A stretch of 9,346 nt of DNA from an uncultured Flavobacteriales bacterium (GCA_937901255.1 CALCHN010000024.1:1-9346), one strand, 5' to 3'; positions 1 to 7,134 are shown, counted from the first letter of the stretch. The notes: generated by a model from the letters alone, not told the origin. Numbers and translations are program-made.

Positions 1-12
1 GAGGCTCTATAA
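1..12 (+). CDS. Possible 3' end of an upstream gene
   Basis: The first twelve bases read Glu-Ala-Leu-stop in frame 1, and the TAA shares its last A with the ATG of the next gene (TAATG). Such coupled junctions are frequent in this window, so this may be the tail of an upstream structural gene. With only three codons visible nothing can be said about function, and the reading may be chance. Confidence 0.3.
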   Translation, partial: EAL

Positions 13-572
13 TGGAACTACTACAGAAAGACTTTGATTGTATTGGAAAGGTTGCGAAACATTGCAATTTAGAGAAGTTGAACATAGCCATAAATGAGGC
101 CATAAAGTTCGATGCAAAAGAATTGTTATGTGGACTTGTTTATGAAGTGTCTGAAAATTGGAAAAGCGAAGATGAAAAATGGACGGATCTAATAAACGGG
201 AGTATCTATGAAGGTTGCAATGATAAAGATGTTAGGCATGTAGGATTTAAGGAAGTACTTACTTACTATGCTTATGCAAGGTACTTAATAATCAACCATA
301 CAGACGATACGGCAAGCGGAACGGTTACAAAGACCAACCAATTCTCAATGCCAACACCGTTAAAAGAGATTTATTCAATTTCCAACAGATACAGGAATAT
401 GGGAGCGCAACTTTGGAAGGATGTAGAAGCCTATATTTGCGTGAATAAAGAACTATATCCAAATGCAAACTTGAACAACTGCAAGAGTTGTGGATGCAAT
501 GGAAATTGTGGGGATAGAATCAATACAAGAGGCTTTGGAGTTTCAGGAAACAATGTAAGCAAATACGATTAA
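12..572 (+). CDS. Phage structural protein, possibly head-tail connector (DUF6712-like)
   Basis: A 186-residue, mostly alpha-helical protein without signal peptide or membrane segment. It lies first in a run of late genes, directly before a tail-tube-like gene, which is where head-completion or connector proteins usually sit. Overall look (helical N-terminal half with a Tyr-rich stretch around residues 85-95, then a helix around residues 120-150) recalls the DUF6712 family of Bacteroidota phages, but this is recognition from memory and not a proven match. The C-terminal 30 residues hold a Cys cluster (CKSCGCNGNCGD, about residues 157-168) that could bind a metal or form disulfides. The start follows a possible upstream stop (TAATG) and the next gene begins one base after the stop. 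Function is inferred mainly from position. Confidence 0.65.
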   Translation: MELLQKDFDCIGKVAKHCNLEKLNIAINEAIKFDAKELLCGLVYEVSENWKSEDEKWTDLINGSIYEGCNDKDVRHVGFKEVLTYYAYARYLIINHTDDTASGTVTKTNQFSMPTPLKEIYSISNRYRNMGAQLWKDVEAYICVNKELYPNANLNNCKSCGCNGNCGDRINTRGFGVSGNNVSKYD

Positions 573-573
573 T

Positions 574-1176
574 ATGGCTTGTGACACGCTTAAACAGGGT
601 TTAGACCTAACTTGTAGGACAATTCACAGGAAGTATGTTCAAAAAGCCGTATTAATGAACTATGAAGACCTATTGGATTACTATTTCTATGATTACCCTA
701 TAGCATATTTCAGATTAAAAGAAGGTGCTACAGGATATGCAATAGAAGCAAAAGATATATCTGAAAACATAACAGGCTCATGGGCAAAAGTATCGGTTAA
801 AAATGTAGATTACTACAGGCATACAATATCATTTCCAATAGTTGGAGTGGGAGTATTGGCAAAGAGAATGTTAAATGAGCTAGATAAGGGTAAATATTTT
901 GCAGCCTTAAAGTTCAATGACGGCACTATAGAGGTTTATGGCCTTCAATATGGATTAACGGTTCCTGACTATACTTATACGGCACAAAATGAACAAGGGG
1001 GAGGGCAGATACAATTGGATAGCAAGGATAATGAATACTATCCACCACTAGTTTATGATACGGAAACGGGATTGATTTCAGCCTTTGACAATTTATTCGT
1101 AAATAATGGCGACCCATTGCCAACTTATGGAAGTTACAACAATGATTACAATAACGATTATACAATAGACTCATGA
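574..1176 (+). CDS. Putative tail tube-like structural protein
   Basis: A 200-residue protein that starts MACD followed by a second Cys near residue 14, a start often seen in tail-tube-like proteins of Bacteroidota phages. The middle (about residues 105-130) reads as beta strands of the type found in tail tube monomers (KYFAALKFNDGTIEVYGLQ), followed by a GGG-containing loop and a strand ending YYPPLVY near residue 161, similar in style to the late strand of tube proteins. The C-terminal 40 residues are Asn/Asp/Tyr-rich and probably flexible. It is one base downstream of the preceding gene and its stop overlaps the next start (ATGA), so translation is likely coupled. A minor virion protein is the main alternative. 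No membrane segment or signal peptide is present. Confidence 0.6.
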   Translation: MACDTLKQGLDLTCRTIHRKYVQKAVLMNYEDLLDYYFYDYPIAYFRLKEGATGYAIEAKDISENITGSWAKVSVKNVDYYRHTISFPIVGVGVLAKRMLNELDKGKYFAALKFNDGTIEVYGLQYGLTVPDYTYTAQNEQGGGQIQLDSKDNEYYPPLVYDTETGLISAFDNLFVNNGDPLPTYGSYNNDYNNDYTIDS

Positions 1177-2006
1177 CATACAATCAACTTTTAGATTACA
1201 TAGACCAATACATCAAAACTAACGGGGATAGGGAAATAACAGCTGTTATTGATAATGATGTAAGAAAAACATTAGCTGCATGGGTAAGGCAGGAAATAGG
1301 AAATTTAGATTCATTAACCACTACAGATAAATCAAATGTAGTGGCTGCTTTAAATGAACTGGAAACATTATTAGGTGATAATACAACGAATATATCTAGC
1401 ATACAATCTAGCCTTTCAACGCTTGATGATAGAGTTGGAGAAAATGAAACTGATATATCAGGAATACAATTTAGCCTTGGAAATATAAACATAAATATAT
1501 CTAGTAATACAAATGCAATTAGCGCTCTTGATGATAGAGTTGAAGCAAATGAAGGGAACATAGCTACAAATACAACAGCCATATCCAATAATAATTTAAG
1601 GGATGATGGACAAGATTCAAGAATGGATGGCATAGACAACAGGATAAACCCTATAGAATCTGATGTAAATTCATTAAAGGCTCAATATTCTGAATATACA
1701 ATAAATGAAGAAGAAAATATTATAAATGGCAATAATATTATAAACTCAAAAAGTATATTATTATCTGTAGATAGTGAGGGTCCAAGTGTTGAAGTAAATT
1801 CAATAACAAATAACAATTCTATAAATGGGGCTGAACTCACTATATTTATCGACGGAGAAGTTGCTGCAAGATTTACAAGTAATTCAAATTATGTGATTAA
1901 TGATTCTCCTTACGAGCTAGTATTGGGAGGCGGTGGAGAAAACAGCAACATCACTTTTAAGTTAATTAATGGAGTTTGGATTGAAATAAGTAGAACTATA
2001 TTTTAA
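1173..2006 (+). CDS. Coiled-coil tail fibre protein
   Basis: A 277-residue fibre-type protein. Residues 1-45 are helical and resemble the N-terminal attachment segment common in fibres of Bacteroidota prophages. Residues 44-63 hold the fibre motif LTTTDKSNVVAALNEL. Residues 70-170 form a trimeric-type coiled coil rich in Asn, Ser, Ile and Leu, with a 35-residue repeat (LDDRVGENETDI around residue 84 and LDDRVEANEGNI around residue 119; also visible in the DNA as a 16-bp repeat spaced 105 bp). From about residue 185 the chain becomes beta-rich with a Gly-rich turn (LGGGGENSN) and ends WIEISRTIF, a typical beta-prism-like tip ending. It overlaps the preceding gene by ATGA. Probably a short side fibre or a fibre adaptor; the receptor is unknown. 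Confidence 0.75.
   Translation: MTYNQLLDYIDQYIKTNGDREITAVIDNDVRKTLAAWVRQEIGNLDSLTTTDKSNVVAALNELETLLGDNTTNISSIQSSLSTLDDRVGENETDISGIQFSLGNININISSNTNAISALDDRVEANEGNIATNTTAISNNNLRDDGQDSRMDGIDNRINPIESDVNSLKAQYSEYTINEEENIINGNNIINSKSILLSVDSEGPSVEVNSITNNNSINGAELTIFIDGEVAARFTSNSNYVINDSPYELVLGGGGENSNITFKLINGVWIEISRTIF
1422..1542 (+). repeat. Two copies of a 16-bp in-gene repeat, period 105 bp
   Basis: CTTGATGATAGAGTTG occurs at 1422-1437 and 1527-1542. The 105-bp period equals 35 codons, or five heptads, so it is the DNA trace of a duplicated coiled-coil unit in the fibre gene rather than a regulatory repeat. Confidence 0.8.
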
Positions 2007-2008
2007 TT

Positions 2009-2353
2009 ATGGAAAAGATATTGGCAGGTGATGACATAGAAATTGAAGTAACATTGGTGAATGAAAACAATGAACCGATTACTATATCTGAATTGGAAGA
2101 TATTTATATTGAGATTTGCGAAGGTGGATGTTTCTCATCTACGCTAATGATTGCTAAAGAAGAGTTAGCCATAAGTGGAAATGTATTGACATTTGTATTG
2201 AGCAGTTCATGGACTGAAAAAAATTCAGGAAGGATATTCAATATAAATATAATAGCAGTAGTGGATAAGACAGGCAATGACCAATTCCCAACAGGCACAA
2301 TGACACGATCAACAAGTTTAACGGATGTATTTAAAATAGTGGATAAATGCTAA
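2009..2353 (+). CDS. Small beta-rich baseplate/fibre accessory protein
   Basis: A 114-residue protein that starts two bases after the fibre gene and overlaps the start of the large fibre gene by seven bases. The opening AGDDIEIEVTLVNENNEPI, followed by a short strand and later by a segment GRIFNINIIAVVDKTGN, recalls the N-terminal beta domain of baseplate upper proteins (BppU_N type) that link fibres to a baseplate. Two Cys residues flank a GG pair near residues 38-41. No signal peptide or membrane segment is seen. The position between two fibre genes supports a role as fibre anchor or connector; the family match is tentative. Confidence 0.6.
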   Translation: MEKILAGDDIEIEVTLVNENNEPITISELEDIYIEICEGGCFSSTLMIAKEELAISGNVLTFVLSSSWTEKNSGRIFNINIIAVVDKTGNDQFPTGTMTRSTSLTDVFKIVDKC

Positions 2354-4323
2354 AGTTAGGCGCTAAAATATTAATGAAATTAAAGACTACAGCTACTATA
2401 GTGGGGTTGGATTACGTTCCACCAATACCCGACCCTTTATCTGTAGAGATAACAAGCCCTTTAGAGGGTGCAGAATTTGAAGAGGGCAATGATATTGTAG
2501 TTGCATTTGAACTTAATGGAGACACGACAAATATTAGTAAGGTAGCAGTCGAAGTCAATGGAGTTGAAATTGATTCTCATATTGAGGCTCCGTACGGTGC
2601 AGACTTCACACTAACAAACTTAACAACAGGAGCTAAAGAAATATCAATAATTGCTTATGAAGATGGAATTGAAACGGCAAATGATACAGTAAATATTAGT
2701 ATAGTTGAAGTCTTTGCAGTGGATATAACCATGCCAACAGTAGATCAAGAATTTCAATTAGATGAACAGCCACTCGTTATGTATTCTTTTAATAGGGAAA
2801 ATGAAAATATCACTAAGGTAGAATTAGTGGTTAACGGTACAATAGAAGAAGAAATAACAGAGGCTCCTTTTGATTTAGCCTTGCAAGTCGACACCCATGT
2901 TCTAGGAGAAAACACAATAGAGATAAAAGTCTATGAAGGTGTAGATTTAATTGCCCAAGATTCAGTAGATATAATTGTAGTTAGAGTTCCTTTAGAACTT
3001 ACCATAACAGCCCCAACAGAATTGCAAGAGTTTACAGAAGGTGATGATATAGAAGTAAATTATTCATTTGATAGATTGGCTCCTGAAGTAACAAAAACAG
3101 AACTATGGATTAACGGGGTATTGATCGAAACAGATAACACAGCCCCATTTGATACGTTTACACTATCGGATGTAACAGAAGGCAGCAAGATTATAGAGGT
3201 GAAAGCCTATGATGGAGTTACTGAAATTGCAGCCGATAGCGTAAATATAGTTGTAGAAGCATTGCCTTTCTTTATTGAGATAACAGAGCCAACAGAAGAT
3301 GAAACATTCACAGAAGGCGATAATGTGGACGTAGTTTATACATTCAACAGGATTAATGAAAATGTAACAAAGAAAGAACTTTGGATAAATGGAGTGTTGA
3401 GTGAAACACAAATGGGAAGTACAGCCGAAACATTTACAATAGAAGGAATAACAGAAGGCGAAAAGGAATTGGAAGTGAGAGTTTATTCAGGTGAGGAAGT
3501 AGTGGCAAATGATACTGTAAATGTAATTGTTGAGAGTGGATTTGCATTTGAGCAGGAAACTATTGACTACATGACGGCGATTGATATTGCCGACAACGAT
3601 AACCCATCCATGTATTCAGGATTAACCAATAATGATGTTTGGAATATTGTGAATGATAGATTTTTGGCGTACAAAACAAATGGATTGATGACAGAACTAC
3701 AGGCTGAATGGTGGATGCTTGGGAATACAGCAACACAACATTCATATAATGCCCTCAATCCTTCTGCATTTCAATTAGAATTTTTTGGCGGATGGGTACA
3801 CTCAGAGTTGGGAGCATTGGGGAATGGGACAAATGCTTACGCAACGACGGGGTTCATTCCATCTATCAATCAACTAGTGAATAGTAATGGACTCTCGATT
3901 GTTGTGGGTACTAATAATTCTTCTGATGTAAACAGAATAGCAATAGGAGCGTTTACAGGTACTTCTAAAGCTAGTCTTATAATAGTTACAGGTATATTTG
4001 AGACAAGAATGAATGGCGATAAGGTCTCTACATCAAATAGTGACTCAAGGGGTATTTACACAGTTTCAAAACAAACATCTACAATAACAGCATTATTTAA
4101 AAATGGTGTAAAACAAACAAGTGGCAACAGTGGTGATTCACTTACAGATCTAGAGTTATATATAGGAGCTTTGAATGTTGCTGATTCTCCATATACAGGT
4201 TCTTATATTCCTGAGAGACTACAAAACGCAGCAGCTAATACAGGTTTAAGTGATACACAAGTAGCAATATACCATTCAATAGTAGATGATTTTGAAAACG
4301 CATTAGGAAGAAAAACATGGTAA
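2347..4323 (+). CDS. Large tail fibre / adhesin with four Ig-like repeats
   Basis: A 658-residue protein. After about 30 residues come four tandem Ig-like (bacterial Ig / cadherin-type beta sandwich) domains of about 91 residues, roughly 31-121, 122-212, 214-304 and 307-397. Each begins with the pattern I-T-x-P-x-x-x-x-x-F-x-x-(G/E), has a central strand like KxELWINGV, and ends with AxDxVNIxV. Residues 398-658 are a different, Asn/Thr/Ser-rich domain, probably the receptor-binding head; its end (GSYIPERLQNAAANTGLSD, then LGRKTW) is like the C-terminus of other fibre proteins of Bacteroidota phages. Ig-like domains on phage virions are known to bind weakly to cell-surface or mucus glycans. 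The start overlaps the preceding gene by seven bases; an internal ATG at codon 10 is an alternative start. No signal peptide is evident. Confidence 0.8.
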   Translation: MLKLGAKILMKLKTTATIVGLDYVPPIPDPLSVEITSPLEGAEFEEGNDIVVAFELNGDTTNISKVAVEVNGVEIDSHIEAPYGADFTLTNLTTGAKEISIIAYEDGIETANDTVNISIVEVFAVDITMPTVDQEFQLDEQPLVMYSFNRENENITKVELVVNGTIEEEITEAPFDLALQVDTHVLGENTIEIKVYEGVDLIAQDSVDIIVVRVPLELTITAPTELQEFTEGDDIEVNYSFDRLAPEVTKTELWINGVLIETDNTAPFDTFTLSDVTEGSKIIEVKAYDGVTEIAADSVNIVVEALPFFIEITEPTEDETFTEGDNVDVVYTFNRINENVTKKELWINGVLSETQMGSTAETFTIEGITEGEKELEVRVYSGEEVVANDTVNVIVESGFAFEQETIDYMTAIDIADNDNPSMYSGLTNNDVWNIVNDRFLAYKTNGLMTELQAEWWMLGNTATQHSYNALNPSAFQLEFFGGWVHSELGALGNGTNAYATTGFIPSINQLVNSNGLSIVVGTNNSSDVNRIAIGAFTGTSKASLIIVTGIFETRMNGDKVSTSNSDSRGIYTVSKQTSTITALFKNGVKQTSGNSGDSLTDLELYIGALNVADSPYTGSYIPERLQNAAANTGLSDTQVAIYHSIVDDFENALGRKTW

Positions 4324-4514
4324 TGTATAAATTGACAACGAGAGAAGTGGTGAGTTTGGTAGGAAAGAAAATTTCAGACCAAGCGAACTACCATCCAATT
4401 GCAGATATAAATGGTGATTACTTTATAAGTGAAGTAGAGCACAAGATTTGTGGACTTGGAACCTTGGCAGAATATGTACCACCTGAACAAACCAATATAG
4501 ATGAGATTAACTAA
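4323..4514 (+). CDS. Small unknown protein at the end of the structural block
   Basis: A 63-residue protein from the ATG at 4323; another ATG at 4317, inside the end of the fibre gene, would add two residues. The chain is soluble and mildly acidic, with the segment ADINGDYFISEVEHKICGL in the middle and a Pro-containing tail. No family is recognised. Its overlap with the fibre stop codon suggests that it is translated from the same late transcript, perhaps as a small virion or assembly factor. A gap of 64 bases follows before the next gene. Confidence 0.55.
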   Translation: MYKLTTREVVSLVGKKISDQANYHPIADINGDYFISEVEHKICGLGTLAEYVPPEQTNIDEIN

Positions 4515-4578
4515 TACATACAAGAACTTTAAAAAAATTACTTTTAACCTTTGAAAACAAACACTAAATTTAACAACT

Positions 4579-4806
4579 ATGAACGAACAGGAATTGGCAC
4601 ACTTTATTGATAATGCCACAACAGAACAGAAAGCAGTATTCAACAACAATGCTAACGGAATTACAATTGCCGATATTGATGAAGGAAGTATAAGCTCTCA
4701 GGAAAGAAGTATTGCAATGAATGCCGCAGAATCGGTAAGCGATTTAGATATATCAGACGTAAACAGTTATGCAAGCAAAGGAAAGCTTAAGGATGTACCG
4801 TGTTAA
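4579..4806 (+). CDS. Small acidic unknown protein
   Basis: A 75-residue, acidic and Asn/Ser-rich protein with no membrane segment. Residues 1-24 form a likely amphipathic helix (NEQELAHFIDNATTEQKAVF). It is preceded by an A/T-rich leader (AAATTTAACAACT before ATG), typical for Bacteroidota translation starts, and its 3' end overlaps the start of the next, membrane-protein gene by 14 bases. No family is recognised; it opens the lysis-side gene group. Confidence 0.55.
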   Translation: MNEQELAHFIDNATTEQKAVFNNNANGITIADIDEGSISSQERSIAMNAAESVSDLDISDVNSYASKGKLKDVPC

Positions 4807-5149
4807 TAGAACAATACTCCATATAGGAATTGTCCTTAATGTATTGGCGACTTACTCTCATAATTTTTTTGATATTGGGAGTGAGGCTGCCAAGTTTATA
4901 TTTTTTGCAGGCAATTCATTAGCATTATCTTTGATAGGATATTATTTACATAGGGAAGTGAAGGATCCTATTGTTACATTTTGGTTTTTTTGGCAAGTGT
5001 TTCTTTTTGCAAACAGGGCTTTTTTAGATGCTGAAATAGGATGGAAATCATTAACGGGTTTGGGGATAATTTTAATCGTATGTATATACAGAAACTACAG
5101 GAAAGTTCAGTATGGAAAAAGAGAAGCAAGAGCTAGAGAATCTGGTTAG
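4793..5149 (+). CDS. Small membrane protein with about four TM segments (holin candidate)
   Basis: From the ATG at 4793 the protein has 118 residues; an ATG at 4769 would add eight polar residues and overlap the previous gene more deeply, so 4793 is preferred. Four hydrophobic stretches are visible: around ILHIGIVLNVLATY, AAKFIFFAGNSLALSLIGYYL, IVTFWFFWQVFLFA and SLTGLGIILIVCIY. The C-terminus is strongly basic (RNYRKVQYGKREARARE), as expected for a cytoplasmic tail by the positive-inside rule. Position shortly before spanin and endolysin genes makes a holin or antiholin role plausible, but no holin family is recognised. Confidence 0.6.
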   Translation: MYRVNRTILHIGIVLNVLATYSHNFFDIGSEAAKFIFFAGNSLALSLIGYYLHREVKDPIVTFWFFWQVFLFANRAFLDAEIGWKSLTGLGIILIVCIYRNYRKVQYGKREARARESG

Positions 5150-5399
5150 GAACTTAGGCACAAAAATAGATACCTTATATATTGCCATACAGGGAAACAA
5201 AGGTATGGGTCATATAGGAATTATAGATAAGATGGGCGATATACTGGAAATGGTAAAGGAGCATGATGAGGAGCTTCGCAAGATAAAAGAGGACAAGAAA
5301 AAGAACAGGTGGATAGTTGCAGGAATTGCGACAGGTGCAGGACTTGGAAGTGAGAAACTGATAGAACTTTTAAAAAGATTTTTAGATACAATAACATGA
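5112..5399 (+). CDS. Coiled-coil protein with C-terminal membrane segment (XhlA/holin-like)
   Basis: A 95-residue protein: charged helix (residues 1-62, coiled-coil character, with a GNKGMGHIGI insertion at 29-38), a short basic stretch KKKNR, then a Gly-rich hydrophobic segment (about 67-80, WIVAGIATGAGLG) and an amphipathic end. This layout resembles the hemolysin XhlA-type lysis accessory proteins and similar small phage proteins placed next to holins. It overlaps the preceding membrane-protein gene by 38 bases and the next gene by ATGA, so the lysis genes form one translationally coupled block. Role as holin partner is inferred from architecture and place. Confidence 0.6.
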   Translation: MEKEKQELENLVRNLGTKIDTLYIAIQGNKGMGHIGIIDKMGDILEMVKEHDEELRKIKEDKKKNRWIVAGIATGAGLGSEKLIELLKRFLDTIT

Positions 5400-5764
5400 A
5401 GGCATCACACGTAGCAATAATAGTATTCATATCAATAGCAGTAGGCTTTGGTTTGTTCTATTTGATAACTCCTAAAGATGGATTTATAGAAGAAAGGAAA
5501 AGAAAGTACGAACAGTACAGGGATAGCTTAAATGAAATAAACGAAAGGCTATTGTCAGAAATTGACAAGTCAAAAAAATACAATGATTCCTTATATTTAG
5601 CAAATGATTCAATTAAAAGAAAAATGATTTCCTTAGATAGTTCTCTAAACTACATTAGAAAAAGGTATTATGAAGACATTAACCACATTGATGATATTAG
5701 TATTGATTCCAATATTATCTTACTCTCAAGATTCCTATCCGAAGCGACTTATAATAGGGAGTGA
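5396..5764 (+). CDS. Rz-like inner-membrane spanin candidate
   Basis: A 122-residue protein with one N-terminal membrane anchor (about residues 5-25, HVAIIVFISIAVGFGLFYLI) followed by a highly charged periplasmic coiled coil (about 30-100, with repeated DSL/NDS motifs). This is the topology of i-spanins (phage lambda Rz), which link inner and outer membrane to complete lysis of Gram-negative hosts. The C-terminal segment DSNIILLSRFLSEATYN resembles the end of Rz-like proteins from Bacteroidota phages. The last 95 bases overlap the next gene, which starts in another frame, as in classical Rz/Rz1 pairs. It is encoded directly before that partner and the endolysin. Confidence 0.65.
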   Translation: MKASHVAIIVFISIAVGFGLFYLITPKDGFIEERKRKYEQYRDSLNEINERLLSEIDKSKKYNDSLYLANDSIKRKMISLDSSLNYIRKRYYEDINHIDDISIDSNIILLSRFLSEATYNRE

Positions 5765-6098
5765 TACAGTAGTTGCAATAACTCAGGAGCAGTCTAGGCA
5801 AATGACAAAAGCCTTTATTGAGAATAGTTATTTAAATGAAACAAATGATTCTTTAGAGCAGAAAATAATATATTTACAATCAAACAGGGTAAATGATTCC
5901 ACGATTATAGCGAATTTAAATACACAAATAGGAAATTTAGAACAAATCCAAACCAATACCCTTTTAGAAAATCAAAGATTAATTGAAGATTTAGAAGCAA
6001 CGGATAAGGAGTTGATAAAACAGCAAAGAATAGGAAAATTTAAAAGCATTGGGATTGGAATATTAATAGTTCTATCTATAATATTAAGTGCAAAATGA
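5670..6098 (+). CDS. Secreted coiled-coil protein, spanin partner candidate
   Basis: A 142-residue protein with a clear Sec signal peptide (residues 1-20, hydrophobic core LTTLMILVLIPILS, probable cleavage after SYS-Q or nearby), a short domain including GSDTVVAITQEQ (about 30-41), a long coiled coil (about 42-118) and a C-terminal membrane segment (about 126-140, IGIGILIVLSIIL). No lipobox Cys follows the signal peptide, so it is not a classical o-spanin lipoprotein; the C-terminal anchor instead places the coiled coil in the periplasm. The start lies inside the preceding Rz-like gene in another frame (95-bp overlap), and the stop overlaps the endolysin start by ATGA. The signal peptide beginning exactly at 5670 supports this start. 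Confidence 0.65.
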   Translation: MKTLTTLMILVLIPILSYSQDSYPKRLIIGSDTVVAITQEQSRQMTKAFIENSYLNETNDSLEQKIIYLQSNRVNDSTIIANLNTQIGNLEQIQTNTLLENQRLIEDLEATDKELIKQQRIGKFKSIGIGILIVLSIILSAK

Positions 6099-6568
6099 CA
6101 CAATTTGAAATACTAAAAGCGGTACAAAAGAACTTTTCAATTTACGAGTTTGTAGATGAACAGGTTTTTTTCAAGTTCGGAGAAAAAGCATGGAGGTTTT
6201 TTGATCCAAGATTATTGCACACAATGGCAGTAATAAGATTTGCTATTAATAAGTCAATTACAATCAATAATTGGAAGTGGAACGGATCATTCACCCAAAG
6301 AGGGTTAAGAACTAATATTTCACCACTAGTAAGAAACAAACCACACCTTTATTTATCGGCTCATATAAGAGGTATGGCGGTTGATTTCGATGTTGATGGT
6401 ATGACAGCTCCAAAGGTCCGCAAATGGATTCAGGACCATGAGGATTTACTACCCTATAAAGTAAGATTAGAACACAAGATGAACAGTACAGGACAAGAAA
6501 TTTCATGGGTACATTTAGATGTGGACTATGAACCGGGCAACCCAAAAGTTTATTTATTTAATGTTTAA
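6095..6568 (+). CDS. Endolysin, M15-family peptidase
   Basis: A 157-residue peptidoglycan peptidase. The zinc site is intact: SAHIRGMAVDFD (residues 88-99, ligands H90 and D97) and WVHLDV (residues 138-143, ligand H140); E126 in RLEH is the probable catalytic base. These are the motifs of peptidase family M15 (SxHxxGxAxD and WxH), whose phage members cleave the peptide cross-links of the cell wall (L-Ala-D-Glu or D-Ala-containing bonds). Length fits a single catalytic domain with no separate wall-binding domain, as is common for phages of Gram-negative hosts. There is no signal peptide, so release needs a holin. It follows the spanin-like pair by ATGA overlap. Confidence 0.9.
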   Translation: MTQFEILKAVQKNFSIYEFVDEQVFFKFGEKAWRFFDPRLLHTMAVIRFAINKSITINNWKWNGSFTQRGLRTNISPLVRNKPHLYLSAHIRGMAVDFDVDGMTAPKVRKWIQDHEDLLPYKVRLEHKMNSTGQEISWVHLDVDYEPGNPKVYLFNV

Positions 6569-6571
6569 GTT

Positions 6572-6922
6572 ATGGAAGAAACAAATCTATTTTTCTTTGA
6601 AACAGGAATAAAGTATTTAGCCCAATTGGATTGGAGGTACATTATAACCCTTATTCTATTTGTAGAGCTATTGGCGTTATTTATACCCAATGAGAAAGTA
6701 TTTAGAATACGGAACTTTAAATTCAAATTTAAGGCTCAATACAGGGTTTTGATATTTGGGTTTTTATTTGCCCTATTCTTTTATTTGATGGATGACAAAC
6801 CCGAAAGGCACGAAGTATTGATTATGTTTCAATCTATGATAGCTGCAATAGCTATTCATACATGGGTATTAAAGTATTTAATAAGGTGGATTAAGAGCAA
6901 AGCACCAAAAGAAATTAATTAG
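6572..6922 (+). CDS. Small membrane protein with three TM segments (holin candidate)
   Basis: A 116-residue protein with hydrophobic segments at about residues 22-38 (YIITLILFVELLALFIP), 58-73 (VLIFGFLFALFFYLMD) and 81-100 (EVLIMFQSMIAAIAIHTWVL), and basic loops (RIRNFKFKFKAQYR) and tail (IRWIKSKAPK). It starts three bases after the endolysin stop. Three-TM proteins next to an endolysin are commonly class I-type holins; no specific family is recognised, and the four-TM protein upstream is an alternative holin. Its last codons and TAG stop form the first copy of a 16-bp direct repeat. Confidence 0.65.
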   Translation: MEETNLFFFETGIKYLAQLDWRYIITLILFVELLALFIPNEKVFRIRNFKFKFKAQYRVLIFGFLFALFFYLMDDKPERHEVLIMFQSMIAAIAIHTWVLKYLIRWIKSKAPKEIN

Positions 6923-6928
6923 TATCTT
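6913..6928 (+). repeat. 16-bp direct repeat, copy 1 (left of tmRNA), overlaps stop codon and a -7-like box
   Basis: AATTAATTAGTATCTT here recurs at 7208-7223; the copies flank the tmRNA gene. This copy contains the end of the three-TM membrane protein gene (ATT AAT TAG). It also runs into TATCTTAG (6924-6931), one base from the Bacteroidota -7 consensus TAnnTTTG, which would place a transcript start near 6937, just before the acceptor piece. No TTG is found at the expected -33 distance, so promoter activity is uncertain. Confidence 0.7.
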
Positions 6929-6998
6929 AGCAGTCTTCTTTCGTTATTATCGAAATTAGTCGCTTGTTTGGACGGGAGTTCGACTCTCCCCACCTCCA

Positions 6999-7047
6999 CA
7001 ATCCGTTTAGCAAAGTGTAGCTTGGCATCTACTCAAACTGCCACCAC
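6999..7047 (+). other. Intervening spacer of the permuted tmRNA precursor
   Basis: These about 49 bases separate the acceptor 3' end from the coding-piece 5' end. In known two-piece tmRNAs the equivalent loop is cut out, with RNase P making the 5' end of the coding piece and tRNA 3' processing the end of the acceptor piece. A hairpin TGGCA 7023-7027 / TGCCA 7039-7043 and an alternative GTAG 7017-7020 / CTAC 7029-7032 are possible. Confidence 0.6.
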
Positions 7048-7101
7048 GGGGGTGAAATGGAATCGACAGCAAGAAAGAGATTGAGAGAGAAAGGGGAAAC
7101 C

Positions 7102-7130
7102 ATAACAGGAAATGTTATAAACTTAAATCC
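7102..7130 (+). other. Possible PK1 pseudoknot of the tmRNA coding piece
   Basis: Stem 1 pairs ATAACA 7102-7107 with TGTTAT 7113-7118; loop bases GGA 7108-7110 can pair with TCC 7128-7130, giving an H-type pseudoknot with an A-rich third loop (AAACTTAAA). It sits just upstream of the probable tag, where PK1 lies in other tmRNAs. Stem 2 is only three pairs, so this is tentative. Confidence 0.4.
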
Positions 7131-7134
7131 TTTT

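Noticed and set aside
926..1183. Minus-strand open frames such as 926-1183, 1196-1639 and 8280-8660
   Set aside because: They mirror well-supported + strand genes, have no promoter or leader, and their products (Cys/His-rich or hydrophobic low-complexity) look like antisense reading of coding DNA.
1390..1600. CRISPR-like or tandem repeat array in the fibre gene
   Set aside because: Only two 16-bp copies exist, in frame with a 35-residue coiled-coil repeat and with no regular spacers.
4541..4554. Possible promoter before the lysis block (TTAACCTTTG)
   Set aside because: The spacing inside the -7 box is off by one (TA-N3-TTTG) and no TTG lies at the -33 distance.
6998..7047. A full tRNA gene in the tmRNA spacer (GTAG-CTTGGCAT-CTAC looks like a D arm)
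   Set aside because: No matching anticodon arm of 5+7+5, no T arm of its own and no acceptor pairing can be drawn; the region fits better as the loop between permuted tmRNA halves.
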